A stretch of 64,000 nt of DNA, from contig SRZB01000001.1 in the NCBI GenBank assembly GCA_004793585.1, forward strand, positions 124,001 to 188,000. Direction: 5' to 3'. Source of the stretch: Hominisplanchenecus murintestinalis. GTDB taxonomy: Bacteria > Bacillota > Clostridia > Lachnospirales > Lachnospiraceae. Under the pieces are notes generated by a model, which searched no databases, was not told where the DNA came from, and worked only from the letters and a program-made list of their open reading frames with translations. Position 1 is the first letter of the stretch; the number at the start of each line of letters is the position of its first letter. Shown here piece after piece: positions 17,601 through 28,499 of this stretch. Made by a program: the position numbers and the translations under genes.

Positions 17601-18902
17601 CGAAGCTACCGTGTACAACGTTTCATTATCTGTAGATTCCAGTGTATCCCTGGTGAAAAATGCTACCTTATCTCCCGGATGGAACTGCGGAAACCCTCCC
17701 TGTTGGTTATGAATATATTTCAATACCAGCTCTTTATCACTTACGCGCTGCTCCACACGTGTAAAAGTTCCATGCAGGTTAATCGGATCGTCATGTGTAT
17801 TTGCAAAATTACAGTCCTCAATCACAAGCTCTCCGGCTGCTCCGGACGCGTGAATTCCGTCCGCAAAACTTACTACAATATGCCCGGAATCTTCCCTCGG
17901 TACAAGATTGCATTCATAATAATAGACATCTTTACTCATCTGAATCAGCCAGCCAAATCCATGCATATAATGGACATTTACCTTTCTGGCAGTGACATTC
18001 TCACTCTCCCATGTAAATGCCCCCGCTGTCTGGCGATGCGCATTTGCCGCTAACTGAAGCACAGCCCCTTCCTTTTGCAGTTCTTCCATCCGCGCTGTTT
18101 TTGATGTATATACAATTCGGATATAAGTATCGCCTGTATTATCTGTATCCTCCATCGTCTGGATACTGGAAACATTGGTAAACGGCCCCGCATCTGTATA
18201 ATAATTCCTCGACATTTCGCCATTCGGCTGATACGCCACAATTCCATAAGACGGATTGTGGAAACCTGTCTGTGTCCAATAATATTGGTCTGTATATGGG
18301 CTGCGCTCACTCTGCCAGGTAATCGTATTTCCGGTAATTTCATGCGGGAAGCACGCCGGTATCCGATAGTCTGTATACGGTTTCCCGTCGCTCGCCGTCC
18401 CTGTTCCTGTAACTGTCATTTCTGATATGGTAGGTACGCCAAAATCCCAGGAAAAGTCCTCCAAAGTAACGTTTCTTGAATGTACTACCGCCAACGCCAT
18501 CATATTTCCATGTAACATGAACAGCGAGCCATTTCCTTTCAATGTAAAATTTTCCTGCCCTTCAATTAGCAGTCCAATCCATTTCATACGATTTTCAATA
18601 CTGTTCGTGTTAGACGTATGATATTCTCTCTGCTGAACCCTGTCTTTATAAATATGATATTCCCCTTCCGGAAATTCAACTGTAACGTGAGACGCACCAT
18701 TTGCAGTGGCCTCCTTAGCCGCTTCAAATGCCCGCCACACGGCTTCCGCACTGTCGTTCTGCCCTGTGGGATCTGCCCCATAATCCACCGGGTTAATCGT
18801 CACGGCTCCCGTCTCTTCTGCATGCACTGCTAAACTTCCCAAAGCAAATGTTCCCAAAAGAATGCACATAACAATTATCCCAAAATAATGTTTTCTTTTC
18901 AT
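14667..18902 (-). CDS. secreted GH110-type alpha-1,3-galactosidase with Ig-like, FIVAR and BspA-type modules
   Basis: 1411 residues. Signal peptide to about residue 28, then a right-handed beta-helix of about 650 residues beginning VDYGADPTGQNDSAEAV (39-55). The motifs ADGIHASGAAG (347-357) and NTHDDPINLHGT (368-379) are characteristic of glycoside hydrolase family 110, exo-alpha-1,3-galactosidases that remove terminal galactose from blood-group-B and linear alpha-Gal glycans; the HDD acids are candidate catalytic residues. Downstream are two Ig-like segments (about 700-870), a beta-sandwich region with carbohydrate-binding character (about 880-1070), a FIVAR helix bundle (about 1180-1240), a Pro/Gly/Asn hinge of GGNQNPPGDNQ type, and the C-terminal BspA-like LRR module with a Lys-rich end also found at 5536-8415. 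The exact linkage cut is inferred. Released galactose could feed galK-galT at 28.6-31.3 kb. Confidence 0.85.
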   Translation of the reverse strand: MKRKHYFGIIVMCILLGTFALGSLAVHAEETGAVTINPVDYGADPTGQNDSAEAVWRAFEAAKEATANGASHVTVEFPEGEYHIYKDRVQQREYHTSNTNSIENRMKWIGLLIEGQENFTLKGNGSLFMLHGNMMALAVVHSRNVTLEDFSWDFGVPTISEMTVTGTGTASDGKPYTDYRIPACFPHEITGNTITWQSERSPYTDQYYWTQTGFHNPSYGIVAYQPNGEMSRNYYTDAGPFTNVSSIQTMEDTDNTGDTYIRIVYTSKTARMEELQKEGAVLQLAANAHRQTAGAFTWESENVTARKVNVHYMHGFGWLIQMSKDVYYYECNLVPREDSGHIVVSFADGIHASGAAGELVIEDCNFANTHDDPINLHGTFTRVEQRVSDKELVLKYIHNQQGGFPQFHPGDKVAFFTRDTLESTDNETLYTVASVVNPGESGNDLRTMQVTFEETLPSNLSDKIGNEPKYVAENVTYAPKVTIRNCTFRQVPTRGILCTTRNPVLIEGNTFKNMSMATIFLSNDSNDWYESGPIRDMTIRNNEFYIKSIGRTSWDYAPAVYVHPVTKGGGLPSAENPIHKNITIDGNIFHMDCDTVVKAESVENLTITNNVILRTNPEVSLEISSPQDRILEGEKLTLDTEADGKRFTAATENVYEFTKCKNVTLEGNTYDDGLKRYAVLSNMPDEYLNNRDKDIMVAYDRNQPASEPVSDVRYNSSAPEILSVDKNGRMTAKKAGTAEVWAYYVWNGEEIHSNRVSVTVVGADELPPEDVVTINGEDNRILERIGAEISFSANVASGKTVLWSVEDFLTGGSTDAASIDENGILTARKNGIVLVKAVSGLSVDRKIVIISASITGDRNADFTITREDAENYTLTEDKITIDMQTGDLYNNNNTLKNLFLYQIPESLDRNNLRTVIKLENLPAKESGQWDTVSFFLYKDDDNYISGGKKSHYDGIVTVAETNGSAAETGGDAAQNELSSAYLGFYKNGNTVSVDFKTEDGQWQHVRDIPADMLGSSYKIGFSAWETNDRGKTAVFSGLRVGSGNVSYEQLCSQEAISFMELENQAPVAAGAAFDSDSYEVGDTAAVNYDYSDPEGDDEGKTLFCFTYSNGVREVTENPSFKLEYEGTVECWVYPVDKKGRPGTPAVTAKAQVNPMKVPGETEGLQSAVEEAEKLNLDGYTVESVKKFQSALEEARRVLASGSGQEEIDEALRALQKAREELEKKPSGGEQNPPGGNQNPPGDNQKPPEGNQNPGIQKPAAVPAVGTVIVTGGIQYKVTKSDAKNGTAAAVKLESKKKSRIVIADTVKKDGFTFKVTEINQKAFQKNKKIKSLVIGGNVKKIGSAAFYKCAKLKKVTFKGKALPQIGKKAFKGIAVKCKVTVPKKTSAKQLKKWKKKMKAAGAGSRTVYKKK

Positions 18903-19005
18903 TGTGTTTCTCCTTTCTTCCTTAAATTAATGCTTTATGGATATATTTCTATACAATTCTAACATATTTTCCGCTTAATTTTCAACATTTTTATTAAAAA
19001 CACTC

Positions 19006-19035
19006 AAAAAAACCGCAGCCATATCCTGGCTGCGG
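19006..19035 (-). terminator. terminator of the adenine deaminase/permease operon
   Basis: Minus strand: perfect 9-bp stem CCGCAGCCA/TGGCTGCGG with loop GGATA, followed by seven T residues. It starts 40 bases after the permease stop codon. The remaining 18903-19005 stretch is AT-rich, with no gene seen. Confidence 0.9.
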
Positions 19036-19075
19036 TCTGCGATTTCTTTTCTATCTCTATTTTACATCCAAATAA

Positions 19076-20641
19076 TTAAATATAATCAAATTTATCCGGG
19101 CCTTTGAACCAGGAATCCCGTCCAAGGTGGAGTATGAACGCAAGCACAGCAATGGAAAGATAACCAAGCGCATATGGAGACAGCGGATAGAGACCAAGCG
19201 CCGCACTGTGGATAAACCCAAGCGCCGCCAATACATAGCCTGCCACTCCTGTAACCGCCACTTTATCCAGCTTCTTGTCAATAACAAAAACCGTCATCGT
19301 TCCAAGCAGGATGCCGATTAGAATAGCACCTGCTTTTGTAGCGGCTACGCCGTTCCACATAACGCCCGCATCAAGCAGCTGCTGCGAAACATCCGCCGTA
19401 AAGTCATTGATTCCCGTCGAAAGCACCTCTGTATAATGGCCGGCCAGCCCCGCGGCGCCGGTTACCTGTGTGTACAGGTAGTCCGCAACAGACGGCACCA
19501 TAGCAATACCAACCGCCGCATAATGCTTTTTCTCACAGACGTCAAACGCCTGCGCTACCATAACAACCGCGCACCACAGGAAGGTAATCGCGCACACTGC
19601 CGGAGGAACAATGCTGTTCAGGAAGGTAAATAGTCCAAAAATACCAGCGATTCCAAATACCACGCCGGACACAATAGAATAGCCGATTCCGGCATTTGCT
19701 TTCTTCAGCCCTGCATGGCCAAGCCACACCGTATTGGGGATGATACCTCCAAATAATGCCGAAATCATAGTGCAGATACCATCTGCAAACTGCGCCTCAC
19801 GCACATTGTAATTATCCCCGGCAGCATTTGACGCCTCTACATTATCCATCGTCTCGATAAAGTTATAAATTTCCACCGGAATAATAATCGTCAGATATGG
19901 TACGACAACTGCAAAACCATTTATCAAATACTGAATACTCGTCGCCGGGTTCGGACAATAGAACCCAATTCTGCTGAAATCCACGGTAGTACGTCCCAGA
20001 CAGAACGCATAAATAATACCGCCCACAATCGCCACTACCAGCGGCGGAATCTTCTTCGGGAAAAGATACCCCCCGAAAACACCGACAACTGCGATAAACA
20101 GCACCGGAAGCCCTACCATCGGATCACTCAGGATATCAAACACTCCCTGGGTAGCCATCCAGATAAATCCGATTCCCGCTACAGTACCAAGAAGCGCAGC
20201 TCTCGGAATCCGCTTTTTCATCCAGGGGCCAATAAATCCGCCGAAAAATTCAACAAAACCGCCGATAAAACATGCCGCCATAGCCGCAGACCAGGCGAGT
20301 TTCGGATCTTCCAGCGCATAACTCAGAGGCATAACCACGCCGTACAGAATGACAAACATAGCGGGAGTGGACACACCTGAAGGAAGCGCCGTGACATCCG
20401 CGCGCCCCTCCTTCTTTGACAGCTTATATCCCATCCACGCATAGTAAAAACATCCAAGCATCAAGCCAATAGACATACCCGGCACTACAAAGCCGAATAC
20501 AATGTCATCCGGCCATCCAAGAACCCCCGTCAGCGTTGCAATGACAATCAAATAGTTGACAATGTTATTTGTTACCGCATAAGACACGCCGCCGATATCG
20601 CCGCGCCTGAAAAACGGCACCAGTGCTTTCTCTTTGTTCAT
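19076..20641 (-). CDS. NCS2-family purine permease
   Basis: 521 residues with about 12-14 hydrophobic segments. Sequences such as GDIGGVSYAVTNNIVNYLIVIATLTGVLGWP, ALPSGVSTPAMFVILYGVVMPL and GGIIPNTVWLGHAGLKKANAGIGYSI fit the nucleobase:cation symporter-2 superfamily. It follows two adenine-deaminase family genes with only 19 bases of spacing, so adenine or a related purine is the likely substrate; specificity cannot be read from sequence. It is the last gene of the operon and ends at a strong terminator. Confidence 0.88.
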   Translation of the reverse strand: MNKEKALVPFFRRGDIGGVSYAVTNNIVNYLIVIATLTGVLGWPDDIVFGFVVPGMSIGLMLGCFYYAWMGYKLSKKEGRADVTALPSGVSTPAMFVILYGVVMPLSYALEDPKLAWSAAMAACFIGGFVEFFGGFIGPWMKKRIPRAALLGTVAGIGFIWMATQGVFDILSDPMVGLPVLFIAVVGVFGGYLFPKKIPPLVVAIVGGIIYAFCLGRTTVDFSRIGFYCPNPATSIQYLINGFAVVVPYLTIIIPVEIYNFIETMDNVEASNAAGDNYNVREAQFADGICTMISALFGGIIPNTVWLGHAGLKKANAGIGYSIVSGVVFGIAGIFGLFTFLNSIVPPAVCAITFLWCAVVMVAQAFDVCEKKHYAAVGIAMVPSVADYLYTQVTGAAGLAGHYTEVLSTGINDFTADVSQQLLDAGVMWNGVAATKAGAILIGILLGTMTVFVIDKKLDKVAVTGVAGYVLAALGFIHSAALGLYPLSPYALGYLSIAVLAFILHLGRDSWFKGPDKFDYI

Positions 20642-20660
20642 TTTTTCTCTCTCCTTTGTG

Positions 20661-22397
20661 TTAGTTCTCTATCTCGACCGGGATAAACGAAAAGCTTGTC
20701 ACGTCAAAAAGCCCCATATCCGTGAGCTTAATCTCTGGAATAACGGCCAGCGACATAAAGCAGAGCGTCATCACAGGCTCAACCGTGCTGTCAATTCTAA
20801 GCTGCGTATAAGCCGCCTCATGCAGCGCCGCCAGCTTTTCTGCCACCCACTCGCCCGACTGATCGCTCATCAGCCCGGCAATCGGCATCGGCATACTCTC
20901 CACGACTTCTCCATTTTTCACCAGAACGATTCCCCCGCTCTGTTTCTCCAGATACTTTACCGCAGACTCCATCTCATCATCATTCACGCCCACGACGATA
21001 ATATTATGGGAATCATGCGCAACGGAAAGTGCGATAGCTCCCTCTTTGATTCCATAGCCTTTCAAAAAGCCGCAGGCCACATTTCCCGTACCCTTATGAC
21101 GTTCCACCACGGCCACCTTGACCAGATCCACATCCTTCGACCAGATAAATTCTCCCTGTTCATCCAGCGAAATTTCTGCCGTCGCCTTTTTTGTCACGAC
21201 GCCGCCCGGCATAATCTCAATCACATTCACGCGATTGCTTTTCAGATGCATCCGGAACTTCTCTTTTGAAAAATCTTTCAAATGGATACTCCCCATAACG
21301 CCGGAAATATCGTGACGTTTCACATCCGGCAGATATGTTCCGTTTTCTGCCGTCAGCACGCCCTTTACCCACACTCTGTCTACATGGAACTTCGTCAGAT
21401 CATCCAGAAGCACAATGTCCGCGCGATACCCCGGGGCAATCGCCCCCCTGTCATACAGGCGGAAGCACTCAGCGGCATTCAGAGTCGCCATGCGAAGCGC
21501 GGTCACCGCGTCCAGCCCCTCCTCCACACAAATCTGCAGGTGGTTGTCCAGATGCCCCTCCTGCAAAATCGTCTTTGGCTGGCGGTCGTCCGAACAGAGC
21601 AGGCATCTGCGGCTGTTTTCCGGCGTAACGCCTTTTAACAGCGTCCGCAAATCATGGCAGGCAGATCCCTGGCGCAGCAGCACGTACATACCGCAGGCAA
21701 TCCGCTCCTGCATATCTTCTACCGTAGCGCACTCGTGATCCCCCTGAATGCGGGCAGCCGCATAACCGTTCAGAGCCAGCCCGGACAGTCCCGGTGAATG
21801 CCCGTCAATCAGCTTGCCTTCTTTTTTCGCCAGCAGCAGCTTGTCCAGTACAGAATCATCCGTGGAGAGCACGCCTGGGAAATTCATAAACTCGCCAAGC
21901 CCAAGAATCTTCTCTCTCTTTATCGGCTCACCCATCTGCGGCGCTTCCACCGTCGCCCCTGCATTCTCAAACGGTGTCGCCGGCACACAGGACGGAAGCA
22001 TATACTGAATGTCAAGCGCCGTATTTTCAGCCGCCTCCATCATATAGTCCAGCCCTTCGATTCCGCAGACATTTACAATCTCATGCGGGTCGGCGATAAT
22101 CGTCGTCCCGCCGTGTGGAACCAGAAGCCTTCCCAGCTCCTCCGGGCAGAGGTAGGAAGACTCGATATGGATATGGCTGTCGATAAAGCCCGGAACCGCA
22201 TAACGTCCCTCCGCATCAATCTCCGTCTTCCCGTGATATTCTCCTACGCCCGCAATCTGCCCGCCGCAGAGCGCGATATCGCCCTCTGTAAATTTTCCTG
22301 AAAACACATCCAGCACCTTGCAGTTTTTAATAACTGTCTCTGCCGGAATTTCCCCGGAAGCAGTCTGAATCAATTTTCTAAGCATTTCTTTTTCCAT
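20661..22397 (-). CDS. ade: adenine deaminase
   Basis: 578 residues of the amidohydrolase superfamily. Adenine deaminase converts adenine to hypoxanthine plus ammonia for purine salvage. Metal and catalytic motifs of the canonical enzyme are intact: H75-I-H77-IESS, D103-P-H105-E106-IVNVCG, GLGEFMNF, DHE near 237, CSDD (about 290), and the C-terminal VAHDSHNIIVVG characteristic of the Ade C-terminal domain. It lies 16 bases after a divergent paralogue and 19 bases before an NCS2 permease, all co-transcribed. This copy is the better candidate for real adenine deaminase activity. Confidence 0.95.
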   Translation of the reverse strand: MEKEMLRKLIQTASGEIPAETVIKNCKVLDVFSGKFTEGDIALCGGQIAGVGEYHGKTEIDAEGRYAVPGFIDSHIHIESSYLCPEELGRLLVPHGGTTIIADPHEIVNVCGIEGLDYMMEAAENTALDIQYMLPSCVPATPFENAGATVEAPQMGEPIKREKILGLGEFMNFPGVLSTDDSVLDKLLLAKKEGKLIDGHSPGLSGLALNGYAAARIQGDHECATVEDMQERIACGMYVLLRQGSACHDLRTLLKGVTPENSRRCLLCSDDRQPKTILQEGHLDNHLQICVEEGLDAVTALRMATLNAAECFRLYDRGAIAPGYRADIVLLDDLTKFHVDRVWVKGVLTAENGTYLPDVKRHDISGVMGSIHLKDFSKEKFRMHLKSNRVNVIEIMPGGVVTKKATAEISLDEQGEFIWSKDVDLVKVAVVERHKGTGNVACGFLKGYGIKEGAIALSVAHDSHNIIVVGVNDDEMESAVKYLEKQSGGIVLVKNGEVVESMPMPIAGLMSDQSGEWVAEKLAALHEAAYTQLRIDSTVEPVMTLCFMSLAVIPEIKLTDMGLFDVTSFSFIPVEIEN

Positions 22398-22413
22398 CGT
22401 CTCTCTCCTCTGC

Positions 22414-24195
22414 TTACGCCTCTTTCAAATCTAATACCGGGTCAAAGGTAGTCAGCGCCAGATAATCTACCGGGCCCACATCCGTAATCGCATAATCCGG
22501 AATCGCCGTAATCGGCAGGAAGAACATATACATCATCGGATTCGGCAAATCGGAACCAAGCGCACGCGCCGCAGCGTCAATCCGTTTCTCCTGCTCTGCC
22601 ACCTCTTCCGGCTCACAGTCACTTACAATACCGCCGATTGGCAGAGGAAGGAACTCCACAATTTCACCGTCTGCAACCACAACCTGGCCGCCGCCCTGCT
22701 CGATAAGGTAGTTTGCTGCAATCGACATATCTTCCGCATTTACTCCCATAACAACCAGATTGTTGTCATCCGGCGCTGCTGAAGACGCCATTGCACCTTT
22801 CTTTAGCTTCCAGCCGGAACAGAACGCCAGAGACTTATTTCCGTTTCTGCCAAAGCGCTCCAACACGGAAACCATTGCTACATCCTGCTCCACATCCGGC
22901 AGGACGATACCGTTTTCAACCTTTAGCACCACATCTCTCCGCTTGCGGACGAAAGGCCCTTTGACATCCATCGCCAGCACGGTAGCTTCACCGCTTGGGA
23001 TGGATACTTTATATTCAAAATCAGCTTTCGTTGTCATTTTGCACTTGAGCGCGCCTTTGAGTACTGAGCTTCTTTCCGGCGCTTTCAGCTCATAGGACAG
23101 ACGCTCATTTTCCGCAACCATCTTTCCGTTTGTCATGACCTTCTCAATCTTAAATTCATTCAAATCGTCAACAAACAAAATATCCGCAATACGTCCCGGA
23201 CAGATCGAGCCGACCAGATGGTCGATGCGGTATGCCTCGGCGCTGTTAATGGTTGCCATCTGAATCGCTGTCATCGGCTCCACGCCAGCTTTCATTGCCA
23301 AACGCACAACATTATCAAGATGTCCTTTGCTCAGAATGTCCGTCGCTGTGACATCATCCGTACAGAAGCTTACACGGCGGGCAAACGCCGGATTTACCTC
23401 CGTAACCGCACGGATATTTTCTTCCAGGAAATGTGTCACACAAGACTCACGGATCAGCATATGCATCCCCTTACGCATCTTCTCTACAACCTCTTCATGG
23501 TCATAGCTCTCATGGTCAAGACGCACGCCCGCGCACAGATAGCCATTCAAGTCGTTCCCTCTCGCCATCGGAGCACATCCAAATACCGGAAGGCGGTTCT
23601 TAAATGCTTCAGAGATGGCGCCAAGCGTATCTTCATCCTCTTCCTGGATAAATTCACGCACTGTCTCCCATACGCCAAAACACTCTGGCCATTTCTGTAC
23701 CTCGGCATGTACTTCTTTATTGAAGTTAAATGCAATCGTAGACTGGGGAATCGTATACGGCGTCTTGTACGGCGCGCCCCAAAAAACCTTGAGCGGACTT
23801 TTTTTCACCTCGTCCATCACCTCACGCAGCCCTTCCAGCCCGGAAACAGAAATATACTCATCAAGTCCGGAAATCATGCTGGTCGTCCCGTGAGGCACGA
23901 CAGCCTTCGCATAGCTGGTAATGCTGAGCTTGCTGCATTCGCTGTGGATATGCCCGTCAATCATGCCCGGCACCAGATACCTGCCGCCCGCATCGATAAT
24001 CTCCGTTTCCGGCCCGATATACGCCTCCACATCGCCGACAGCCGCAATCATATCATCGTAAACTGCCACATCCGCCGGATAAATCTCGCTTGACATGACA
24101 TTGACAAGCTGCCCGCCGCGAATCACCTTATGCGCCGGGACCAGTCCCCTGCCCGCACGGATTCTCTCTTTTAAATCAGATACACTTCTCTCCAT
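22414..24195 (-). CDS. adenine deaminase paralogue with altered active-site motifs
   Basis: 593 residues, aligned end to end with the neighbouring ade product. It keeps H82-I-H84, the DHE motif, the FCTDD motif and GHLDN, but the DPHEIVNVCG segment is replaced by LDEYISVSG (111-119) and the C-terminal HDSHN by PDDNN. Two or more histidines used by canonical Ade are therefore missing. It may act on another purine or amidine substrate, or be a partner subunit. It is the first gene of the operon, behind a 190-base leader with a promoter, an inverted repeat and a three-way-junction-like RNA. ATG is preceded by AAAAGGAGAAG. Confidence 0.85.
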   Translation of the reverse strand: MERSVSDLKERIRAGRGLVPAHKVIRGGQLVNVMSSEIYPADVAVYDDMIAAVGDVEAYIGPETEIIDAGGRYLVPGMIDGHIHSECSKLSITSYAKAVVPHGTTSMISGLDEYISVSGLEGLREVMDEVKKSPLKVFWGAPYKTPYTIPQSTIAFNFNKEVHAEVQKWPECFGVWETVREFIQEEDEDTLGAISEAFKNRLPVFGCAPMARGNDLNGYLCAGVRLDHESYDHEEVVEKMRKGMHMLIRESCVTHFLEENIRAVTEVNPAFARRVSFCTDDVTATDILSKGHLDNVVRLAMKAGVEPMTAIQMATINSAEAYRIDHLVGSICPGRIADILFVDDLNEFKIEKVMTNGKMVAENERLSYELKAPERSSVLKGALKCKMTTKADFEYKVSIPSGEATVLAMDVKGPFVRKRRDVVLKVENGIVLPDVEQDVAMVSVLERFGRNGNKSLAFCSGWKLKKGAMASSAAPDDNNLVVMGVNAEDMSIAANYLIEQGGGQVVVADGEIVEFLPLPIGGIVSDCEPEEVAEQEKRIDAAARALGSDLPNPMMYMFFLPITAIPDYAITDVGPVDYLALTTFDPVLDLKEA

Positions 24196-24240
24196 GAGTA
24201 CTTCTCCTTTTCATTATATAGTTATAGCTTTGGGTAAAAG

Positions 24241-24310
24241 AAAGATATACCTCAGATGCAGGAAATCCTGCTCATGGCAGATCGGGTTTCCCGTCCCAAG
24301 ATATATCTTT
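24241..24310 (-). promoter_or_regulatory. structured 5' leader RNA of the ade operon, riboswitch-like, class unknown
   Basis: On the minus strand an outer 10-bp stem is formed by AAAGATATAT (24310-24301) and GTATATCTTT (24250-24241). Inside are two hairpins, CGGG-AAA-CCCG and GCAGG-ATTT-CCTGC, joined by the segments GATCTGCCATGA and ATCTGAG, which gives a three-way junction. It ends 45 bases before the start codon. It does not match the purine, guanidine, PRPP or preQ1 consensus as I know them. Ligand unknown; a protein-binding leader is also possible. Confidence 0.5.
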
Positions 24311-24334
24311 ATAGAATTTCGATCATACAGCCGA

Positions 24335-24382
24335 TATTCAATTACTTGAATACAGCTTATACTTTCGATATAAAATTGTCAA
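24335..24382 (-). promoter_or_regulatory. promoter and inverted-repeat operator of the ade operon
   Basis: A consensus TTGACA (24377-24382) begins just after the cysE stop codon. The -10 is TATAAG (15-base spacing) or TAAGCT (17-base spacing) around 24354-24361. Immediately downstream, over the expected start point, lies the perfect inverted repeat TATTCAA-TTAC-TTGAATA (24335-24352), placed as a repressor operator or a 5' mRNA hairpin would be. Confidence 0.55.
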
Positions 24383-24384
24383 GC

Positions 24385-25338
24385 TTAATCCCGCTCTTTC
24401 CGGTTAAAAAATCCTTCCTGCCCCAGTTCTGCCGTCCTGGAACGGTCTTTAAACTGCAGTTCAGGATTCTTGATGCTCACTCTGGTGTGGGGCGGCACTG
24501 ATGCCGTTACAAACGCGTTACTTCCTATTACGGCGCCCTCGCCAATCACGGTTTCTCCGCCCAGAATAGACGCCCCGGAATAAACCGTCACATTGTCCTG
24601 AATCGTCGGGTGGCGCTTCATGCCTCGCAGCCCCTGGCCTCCCCTGGTGGAAAGCGCGCCCAGCGTTACGCCCTGATACAGCTTTACATTCTTCCCTATC
24701 GTCGTCGTTTCCCCGACTACCACTCCGGTGCCGTGGTCGATGAAAAAATATTCCCCGATAGTTGCCCCCGGGTGGATATCAATTCCCGTCAGGCCGTGGG
24801 CATGTTCCGTCATCATACGCGGAATCAGCGGAACTCCCATCTGATAAAGCTCATGGGCAATCCTGTTGACAGAAACCGCATAGACGCCCGGATAGGAAAA
24901 GATTACTTCATCTGTATTAAATGCCGCCGGGTCGCCGTCATATGCGGCCTGAACATCTGTAGCCAGCACCTCCCTTACCTTGGGCAGCTTATACAGAAAC
25001 CGGGTAACAATGCACTCTGCCTGCGCATACGCCTCGTCCGCGTCTTCTGTCTGATATTTTGAGTCATGATACAATGCTTTCATCACCTGCTTCGTCAGGT
25101 TGTAGCGCACACTTTCCAGGATTTCGCCCACATGGTACTCGATAGAGCTGCTTTTCAGCTTTCTCATCTCGAAGTACCCGGGATAGATGAGCCAGCGCAG
25201 CATATCCAGGATTTCCAGAATTACATCCCGGTTAATCTGGTTTTCCGAATCGATATTGCAGATAATCGGGTGTTCCTCATAGCTGCCGAGCAGCCCCTCT
25301 ACCATTTCGCTTATTTTCTGCTGTGATGTTTTACTCAT
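24385..25338 (-). CDS. cysE: serine O-acetyltransferase
   Basis: 317 residues from the chosen start. It acetylates serine to O-acetylserine, the first step of cysteine synthesis. The N-terminal helical domain is long, as in the EpsC-type enzymes of clostridia. The C-terminal left-handed beta-helix carries GIDIHPGATIGEYFFIDHGTGVVVGETTTIG, NVKLYQGVTLGALSTRGGQG (catalytic and acetyl-CoA loop), RHPTIQDNVTVYSGASILGG and a tail SIKNPELQFKD. A TTG at 25353 is open, but GGAAGGAG sits correctly before ATG 25338. It is flanked upstream by a palindromic element; no cysK is adjacent. Confidence 0.94.
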   Translation of the reverse strand: MSKTSQQKISEMVEGLLGSYEEHPIICNIDSENQINRDVILEILDMLRWLIYPGYFEMRKLKSSSIEYHVGEILESVRYNLTKQVMKALYHDSKYQTEDADEAYAQAECIVTRFLYKLPKVREVLATDVQAAYDGDPAAFNTDEVIFSYPGVYAVSVNRIAHELYQMGVPLIPRMMTEHAHGLTGIDIHPGATIGEYFFIDHGTGVVVGETTTIGKNVKLYQGVTLGALSTRGGQGLRGMKRHPTIQDNVTVYSGASILGGETVIGEGAVIGSNAFVTASVPPHTRVSIKNPELQFKDRSRTAELGQEGFFNRKERD

Positions 25339-25382
25339 ACACACTCCTTCCAACGCTCCGCTTATGCTGATTATCCTATTTT

Positions 25383-25468
25383 ATGATGTTGGGGTCAAAA
25401 GCCTTTGTCCCAAAGTCATGCTTTTTCATGCGGACCTGAAACGCATGACCTTTTGACCCTAGTATCAT
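25383..25468. repeat. 86-bp palindromic element between valS and cysE
   Basis: The ends are inverted copies of ATGAT-NNNN-GGGTCAAAAG (25383-25401 and 25450-25468, 15 of 19 positions). Inside, GTCATGC (25415-25421) pairs with GCATGAC (25443-25449) directly adjoining the outer stem, so the whole element can fold into one long hairpin with a one-sided bulge. It lies after the valS stop codon and might also end transcription. No second copy was seen in this window. Confidence 0.6.
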
Positions 25469-25482
25469 CTTATATTCTTTCT

Positions 25483-28128
<2,646 letters not shown>

Positions 28129-28140
28129 AGCTTCCTCCTT

Positions 28141-28434
28141 ACATTTAAAAACGCCCTCTGCAGCTTTCTGCAAAGGGCGAGTTATCGCGGTACCACCTTT
28201 TTTCACATCTGCCAGGGCAGACACCTCTTCTCCTTAACGCGGACTTACGGGAGAGCTTACTGATACATTCAGCCCTCCGGCTCCAAAGCTACCTTCCATA
28301 CATCCTTCCCTGGATATCCTCTCAGTCAGCGGAATATCCTTCCTGTCGGGGGTATATATGTACTCCTCTTCTTCCCAGCCTTTGTATATAAACTATTGTG
28401 CTTCTATCATAGACGCTCCGCCCGGATTTGTCAA
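28141..28434 (-). promoter_or_regulatory. valS promoter and T-box leader
   Basis: Promoter: TTGACA (28429-28434), 17 bases, TATGAT (28406-28411). The leader of about 260 bases has the T-box sequence GGTGGTACCGCG (about 28185-28197), which binds the acceptor end of uncharged tRNA, followed by the terminator stem CGCCCTTTGCAG/CTGCAGAGGGCG and five T residues (28147-28179). In Stem I the segment GAAGGTAGC places a GTA valine codon at 28290-28292 as the likely specifier, matching the gene. Uncharged tRNA-Val would stabilise the antiterminator and allow valS expression. Confidence 0.93.
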
Positions 28435-28499
28435 CCGGGGGCATTTAGATATCTGACTCCGCAATCTTACAAATTTATGCAAAAGTAACATTATTTCTG

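Noticed and set aside
28141-28224. N-terminal extension of valS to 28224
   Set aside because: It would translate the T-box antiterminator and terminator; a consensus ribosome binding site precedes ATG 28128.
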